This document shows positions 4,923-8,566 of a DNA stretch of 8,566 bases, in pieces. The stretch is from Actinomycetota bacterium (GTDB lineage: Bacteria; Actinomycetota; Actinomycetes; S36-B12; UBA10799). Where the stretch lies: positions 1-8,566 of the forward strand of contig JAUPKM010000116.1 in NCBI GenBank assembly GCA_030837445.1, given 5' to 3'. Positions within the stretch are counted from its first letter, which is position 1. The number at the start of each line of letters is the position of its first letter. Under the pieces are notes generated by a model that saw only the letters and a list, made by a program, of their open reading frames with translations, was not told the DNA's origin and ran no database searches. Both the position numbers and the translations under genes were made by a program.

Positions 4923-6746
4923 TTGTCTCTAGTGGATGCTCACGTCAATGCGGCAATGGCTGGGTGGTTGCGACGGTCAGTGCTCATTGCTGGCCGGGAT
5001 TGCCATGTTGTTTTGGCCGAGAGTGCTGGCCGGGTCGACATTGAGCTGGACGCAGCAGTGGCTCCGATTATTGTCGACCCGGTTCATTCACTTTCAATTG
5101 CTGACCTTGCGGTTATGCTCGGATGTGAAGATCCAGGGGACTTAAGAGCGGCTCTGGATGCTGCAGGGTTTCTGGAGCCATTTCCGCATTCGACTGAGCA
5201 GCTAGAAAGCCGAGCGTCCATCGGGAACTCGATCGTTCCGCTTGCGTGGGTGGTGTCCGAGTATCACGCTCACCGCTCGGTTGCAGGATTGGTCGCGGTG
5301 ACAGCTACTGAGGCGCTCTGGACTGGTCTCGACGAGGCAATGGCGAGGCTGGCCGTAACATTGTTCGTGGCAAGACTCCCGCTGACCCCGCAGGGACAGG
5401 TTTATCGGGCGATAGCGAGAACCGAGGAGCTGTGGTGCGCAGGAGACTGGCCTTCTTGTGATCGCCTTCGTTGGTTAAGGAACTGTGAATTTCCGCAACA
5501 TCCCGAAGCTTACGATCTTTCCGTTCGTGAATTATCCGGTACAATGTCCTCGACAGTCTCAGTGATGCATGCCCGGGCTGGGCGCCTGTCCGTGGCGGGG
5601 TTTCCTGAGTATGCCAATATCGGACCTGAAGATTTCCCTGTTGCATTTGTGACAGCCATGGCTGGTGAACCATGTGTCACTGTTGAGGCGTTTGGTGATA
5701 CTCCTTCCGTGCCAACTTGGGTGATGGGGATCGACCGGGATGAAACGATAGCTGCGGCGCGGTGTATGTCAGAGGCTGCTGAGTATCTCGTGTCTTCCCA
5801 ATCCATTTCTGATCAGGTAGTTCGATCGTCGGCCGAGAACTTGGCGGGCCCGTGGCTTTCACCGGACAGTGTGATTTGCTACTCTCCGGCCCACAGGGAA
5901 CGGCTGGGGGTCGGATCTTTCGATCCTGCGGAGGTCCAGGGGTGGGCTCTTGGTCGACAGGCAGGAAACCCTGTCTGGTTGCCCGAGGGATTGCTCGCCG
6001 CTCCTGGTACGGCTCCGTCGTGGTGGCATGCGTCTGCTCTATCATCTTCTGGCGTGGCGGCTCATGTTTCGCCCCTTGCTGCAGCTAGGAACGCTTGGCT
6101 GGAGTTAGTGGAGCGCGATGCTTTTCAACGTGCTCGTGCTTGCGCTGACATGACGGGTTTGCCTGCCATAGCAAAAAATTCAATGGGTGCTGAGGATCGG
6201 GCGCTGTTCAGTTCCCTTGCGAAAAAATCGACGGCATGCATACTAGTTCTGGCAAGCCCAACAGGGATCCCCGTCGTATTGGTTCGCGCAGATATGGATT
6301 GTGGGAGATTGAGCATCGGTTTGGCGGCCGCGTGTCAGCCTGATGTAGCCGTCCGACGAGCTCTGATGGAAGCGGTGGCACAGGCAGAAGCCGGAGGACC
6401 CGTAGCGAAGGATGCTCAGCTCGTTCAATCTCCGGGTGATCATAGCGACCTCTACTCTGATTCGGTTTGGCGGCAGAAGCTGGATTGGTTGAGGAAGGGC
6501 AACTTGATGATTGACCTGAACTCGATGCCTGCATTGAGCGGCTGTCCCATCCCTCCGCGCGTGGCGATCTACAGGTATCCCATGCGCGGTTTGCCGACGC
6601 ATGTAGTCCGTGCTATTGACCCGCTCCTAATTCCTATCACGTTTGGGTACGACTCCGACCCGGACGGTAGGGCGGATCTCGCGGGTCTGTGGAAACAATC
6701 TGGACGAAGGCTCGATCAGGTATGGGATCCTCATCCGCTGGGGTAG
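4923..6746 (+). CDS. YcaO-family peptide-modifying enzyme with N-terminal extension
   Basis: The 607-residue frame ends at TAG 6744-6746. The YcaO domain spans about residue 205 to the end. It keeps ATP/Mg-binding elements: SEAAE (283-287, Glu284 and Glu287), ELVERD (394-399, Glu394 and Glu397) after the SSSGVAAHVS segment, and EAVAQ (483-487). YcaO enzymes phosphorylate a peptide amide to form azolines, amidines or, with partners, thioamides. The last residues, DPHPLG, resemble the C-terminal PxPxP of azoline-forming members with Gly replacing the final Pro. The roughly 200-residue N-terminal part has no ThiF-like nucleotide motif; residues 56-85 (SLSIADLAVMLG onward) look like a small helix-turn-helix fold such as the wing of a leader-recognition domain. 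That is an inference. The start is uncertain: TTG 4923, GTG 4932 and ATG 4956 are all possible, none has a good ribosome binding site, and an in-frame TGA at 4914 bars an earlier one. Four TTA codons (5142, 5475, 5532, 6105) and low third-position GC indicate foreign origin and, in Streptomyces, dependence on bldA. Confidence 0.88.
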   Translation: MSLVDAHVNAAMAGWLRRSVLIAGRDCHVVLAESAGRVDIELDAAVAPIIVDPVHSLSIADLAVMLGCEDPGDLRAALDAAGFLEPFPHSTEQLESRASIGNSIVPLAWVVSEYHAHRSVAGLVAVTATEALWTGLDEAMARLAVTLFVARLPLTPQGQVYRAIARTEELWCAGDWPSCDRLRWLRNCEFPQHPEAYDLSVRELSGTMSSTVSVMHARAGRLSVAGFPEYANIGPEDFPVAFVTAMAGEPCVTVEAFGDTPSVPTWVMGIDRDETIAAARCMSEAAEYLVSSQSISDQVVRSSAENLAGPWLSPDSVICYSPAHRERLGVGSFDPAEVQGWALGRQAGNPVWLPEGLLAAPGTAPSWWHASALSSSGVAAHVSPLAAARNAWLELVERDAFQRARACADMTGLPAIAKNSMGAEDRALFSSLAKKSTACILVLASPTGIPVVLVRADMDCGRLSIGLAAACQPDVAVRRALMEAVAQAEAGGPVAKDAQLVQSPGDHSDLYSDSVWRQKLDWLRKGNLMIDLNSMPALSGCPIPPRVAIYRYPMRGLPTHVVRAIDPLLIPITFGYDSDPDGRADLAGLWKQSGRRLDQVWDPHPLG

Positions 6747-6809
6747 GTGATTTCTCTGCAGGGATCTCAAATTGAGAGCCCGGTGATGCAGAAAGGATGA
6801 TCTCAAATT
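6746..6809 (+). repeat. Two-copy 28-bp repeat, 36-bp period, after the YcaO gene
   Basis: Copy one (6746-6773) and copy two (6782-6809) both begin GGTGAT and end GATCTCAAATT, with 11 unlike bases between, and are separated by eight bases. The first copy also contains CTCAAATTGAG (6766-6776), a small dyad. The pair begins on the last base of the YcaO stop codon and marks the boundary between the AT-richer island and the GC-rich core region. It may be a decayed tandem duplication, a recombination scar or a regulatory or processing site; the sequence does not decide. Confidence 0.6.
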
Positions 6810-6846
6810 CCGGCCAGCGGTCGGACGTCTTCGGTCGAGCAGGTGC

Positions 6847-6888
6847 CGCCCGCGGCCGCCGGACCGAAGGGTCGGGCGGCCGCGGGCG
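6847..6888. terminator. Long GC-rich hairpin, likely terminator of panB and possibly bidirectional
   Basis: CGCCCGCGGCCGCC (6847-6860) pairs without mismatch with GGCGGCCGCGGGCG (6875-6888). Inside, after a G/G mismatch, GACC (6862-6865) pairs with GGTC (6870-6873) around a GAAG loop. It starts about 75 bases beyond the panB stop codon and about 100 bases beyond the YcaO stop codon, between convergent genes. There is no T-run on either side, which is common for terminators of high-GC actinomycetes. Confidence 0.8.
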
Positions 6889-6962
6889 ATGCTCAGAGCG
6901 ATCGGCAAGAGGAGGCGCGTCGCCCGTCCGCCGCGAGTCGAAGCCCTACCGCCGCCTCGCCC

Positions 6963-7886
6963 TCAGGCGTCGAAGGAGTGTTCGGGGGCCGGGAAGGTGC
7001 CCCGGCGGACGTCGTCGGCATAGTCGCGGGCCGCGCGGAGCATGGTGCCGTGCAGGTCCGCGTACTGTTTGACGAAACGGGGCATCCTGCCGGTGCGCAG
7101 GCCCAGGGCGTCCTGCCAGACCAGGACCTGCGCGTCGCAGTGCGGGCCCGCCCCGATCCCCACGGTGGGGATCCGCAGCTCCTTGGTGATCATGGCTGCC
7201 ACCGGCGCCGGGACCATCTCCAGCACCACGGCGAAGGCCCCGGCCCCCTGCAACGCCAGGGCATCGTCGACCATGTCCTGCGCGGAGTCCTCGCCGCGGC
7301 CCTGCACGCGGTACCCGCCCAGGGTGTGCTCGCTCTGCGGCGTGAAACCCAGATGCCCCATGACCGGGATCCCCGCGGACACGATCGCCTCCACCGAGGC
7401 CGCCCGGGGCCGACCGCCCTCCAGCTTGACGGCGTGCGCCAGCCCCTCCTTCATCATCCGTACGGATGTCGCCAACGCCTGTTCCGGCCCCGCGTGGTAC
7501 GACCCGAACGGAAGATCGGCCACGACCAGGGCCCGGCGGGTGCTGCGGGCCACCGCCCGCACCAGCGGCAGCATCTCCTCCACCGTGATCGGAACAGTGG
7601 TCTCGTACCCGTACACGTTGTTGGCCGCCGAATCGCCCACGAGCAGCACCGGGATACCGGCCTCCTCGAACACCGCCGCCGTGTACTGGTCGTACGCGGT
7701 GAGCATCGCCCACTTCTCCCCGCGGTCCTTCAGGTCCCGCAAATGGTGGACCCGGACCTTACGGGACAGCCCGGAAGAGCCCGAGGTAGCCCCCGGCTCA
7801 GCCGAAGAAGCACCGCCACCGCCGTACGGGGCAGGCAGTTCCGCAGCGGAAGCGGGGTCGGGACGGGAAGCAATCGGATCGGCCAT
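6963..7886 (-). CDS. panB: 3-methyl-2-oxobutanoate hydroxymethyltransferase (ketopantoate hydroxymethyltransferase)
   Basis: PanB transfers a hydroxymethyl group from 5,10-methylenetetrahydrofolate to 3-methyl-2-oxobutanoate, the first committed step of pantothenate and coenzyme A synthesis, in the cytoplasm. The product is 307 residues from ATG (complement of 7884-7886), chosen because GAGGA lies five bases upstream; the frame stays open further upstream, but that part is intergenic in character. Residues 1-40 are a Pro/Ala/Ser/Gly-rich tail that other PanB proteins lack or vary. The barrel follows with LTAYDQYTA (62-70), LLVGDSAANNVYGYETT (81-97, Mg-binding Asp85), ADLPFGSY (123-130, Asp124), VKLEGG (153-158), GHLGFTPQS (177-185) and VLEMVP (221-226, Glu223, the expected general base). 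All key residues are present. Strong GC bias in third positions marks it as native. It reads in the same direction as nadE, 234 bp downstream. Confidence 0.97.
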   Translation of the reverse strand: MADPIASRPDPASAAELPAPYGGGGASSAEPGATSGSSGLSRKVRVHHLRDLKDRGEKWAMLTAYDQYTAAVFEEAGIPVLLVGDSAANNVYGYETTVPITVEEMLPLVRAVARSTRRALVVADLPFGSYHAGPEQALATSVRMMKEGLAHAVKLEGGRPRAASVEAIVSAGIPVMGHLGFTPQSEHTLGGYRVQGRGEDSAQDMVDDALALQGAGAFAVVLEMVPAPVAAMITKELRIPTVGIGAGPHCDAQVLVWQDALGLRTGRMPRFVKQYADLHGTMLRAARDYADDVRRGTFPAPEHSFDA

Positions 7887-8045
7887 GTCATTCCTCGCGC
7901 TCTTCGGGTCGGGGCGCCGCGACCGGCCGCCCGGTTCCCGAGCGATCCGATCGCTGGACGTCGATCGTGACGACGGACCACAGGGTTCCGCGGACCGGTC
8001 ACCGGTATTCAACAACCGGACCGCCCCGGAACTGCCCGCCGGGGG

Positions 8046-8071
8046 TTCGACACGACCGGACTTCGACACGA
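8046..8071. repeat. Direct repeat in the nadE-panB intergenic region
   Basis: TTCGACACGA occurs at 8046-8055 and 8062-8071, 16 bases apart start to start, within the 234-bp gap between nadE and panB (7887-8120). On the strand of panB it reads TCGTGTCGAA twice. Closer to panB, two copies of ACCGGT lie next to each other. These could be regulator sites for panB or chance in GC-rich DNA. No clear -35/-10 pair was found in the gap, and no small gene. Confidence 0.35.
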
Positions 8072-8120
8072 GCACCCGAACACCCACCCGCCCGAGCCTT
8101 GCCTGCCGAAACAGTGAAGA

Positions 8121-8566
8121 TCAGGACTCGTGCTCACGCCACCGCGACGTCACCGGCAACCGGCGATCCCGCCCGAACGCGATCACCGAGATCTTGGGAC
8201 CGGGGGCCGACTGGCGACGCTTCCACTCCGCCCGGTCCACCATCGTGACCACGCCGTCCACCGTCTGGGCCGCGAACCCCTCGGCCAGCAACTCCGCCCG
8301 GCCGTGAGCCCGCTCCACGTACTGTTCCAACAACGGGTCCAACAACTCGTACGGCGGCAGAGAATCCTGATCCACCTGACCCGGCCGCAACTCCGCCGAA
8401 GGCACCTTTTCGATGCAACTCACCGGGATCGGCTCGACCTCACCCCGCTCGCGGGCCTCGGCGTTGCGCCACCGCGACAGCTCCCACACGAGAGTCTTGG
8501 GCAGGTCCTTGACCGGGTTGAAACCCCCGACCGAGTCCCCGTAGATCGTGGAGTACCCCACGGCGA
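8121..8566 (-). CDS. nadE: NAD+ synthase (glutamine-hydrolysing type expected), C-terminal part only
   Basis: The final 148 or so residues are visible; the N-terminal part, including any glutaminase domain, lies beyond the right edge. The visible segment contains STIYGDSVGGFNPVKDLPKT, the conserved NAD synthase stretch that contacts the deamido-NAD substrate in the ATP-pyrophosphatase-type domain, followed by VWELSRWRN, then PSAELRPGQVDQDSLPPYELLDPLLEQYVE and a basic C-terminal tail ending in WREHES. NadE makes NAD+ from deamido-NAD, ATP and glutamine or ammonia in the cytoplasm. The glutamine-dependent form is usual in actinobacteria, but this cannot be seen here. No start is in view. The gene runs toward panB; its stop codon is the complement of 8121-8123. 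Codon use is strongly GC-biased, like panB. Confidence 0.93.
   Translation of the reverse strand, partial: AVGYSTIYGDSVGGFNPVKDLPKTLVWELSRWRNAEARERGEVEPIPVSCIEKVPSAELRPGQVDQDSLPPYELLDPLLEQYVERAHGRAELLAEGFAAQTVDGVVTMVDRAEWKRRQSAPGPKISVIAFGRDRRLPVTSRWREHES

Noticed and set aside
4916..5059. ATG-started frame with a good ribosome binding site just before the YcaO gene
   Set aside because: It is a short frame out of phase with YcaO, ends at TGA near 5059, and the YcaO frame is coding-like over the same bases; kept only as a hint of start uncertainty.
6746..6809. CRISPR-like array after the YcaO gene
   Set aside because: There are only two imperfect copies, the centres differ and the gap is eight bases, so it is not a CRISPR repeat-spacer structure.
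6843..8307. Long plus-strand frames of 375 and 421 residues opposite panB
   Set aside because: They are shadows of the high-GC panB gene; the minus strand carries all PanB active-site residues.

Overview
The window looks like a chromosomal segment of a Streptomyces-type actinomycete. The evidence is the very GC-rich panB with its long low-complexity N-terminus, the neighbouring C-terminal half of nadE, the Tat-dependent flavoprotein and the actinobacterial IS types. Genus level is an inference from gene style and neighbourhood; no marker gene is present.

Layout. (1) 1-1295, minus: a Tat-exported FAD-dependent oxidoreductase of the FAD_binding_2 type, cut by the left edge. (2) 1296-2680: about 1.4 kb of decayed accessory DNA. 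It holds a doubtful small minus-strand ORF (1926-2177), a transposase C-terminal scrap (2276-2476) and the structured 5' end of an IS110-type element. (3) 2681-3384, plus: the IS110 transposase pseudogene, frameshifted and internally deleted. (4) 3415-6746: a compact island with visibly more A/T in third codon positions than its flanks. It has an MFS exporter (minus) diverging from a 36-residue peptide gene (plus) and a 607-residue YcaO-family protein (plus). (5) 6747-6888: a degenerate 36-bp-period repeat and a large GC-rich hairpin. (6) 6963-8566, minus: panB and the 3' part of nadE, ordinary core metabolism.

How the genes may work together. The 36-residue peptide carries two tandem ten-residue units, SARDPRICRT and SARDPHACRQ, directly upstream of a YcaO protein that keeps the glutamates expected for ATP binding and ends in PHPLG, close to the PxPxP tail of azoline-forming YcaO enzymes. 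With a divergent exporter on the other side of one shared control region (TTGACC-N17-TACAAT promoter, then palindromes), this reads as a minimal RiPP system: precursor, modifying enzyme, exporter. No ThiF/E1-like partner, TfuA, flavin dehydrogenase or dedicated peptidase gene is visible. I know of no described system with this peptide, but novelty cannot be settled without a database search. The product, and even whether the Cys residues are the modified sites, is inference.
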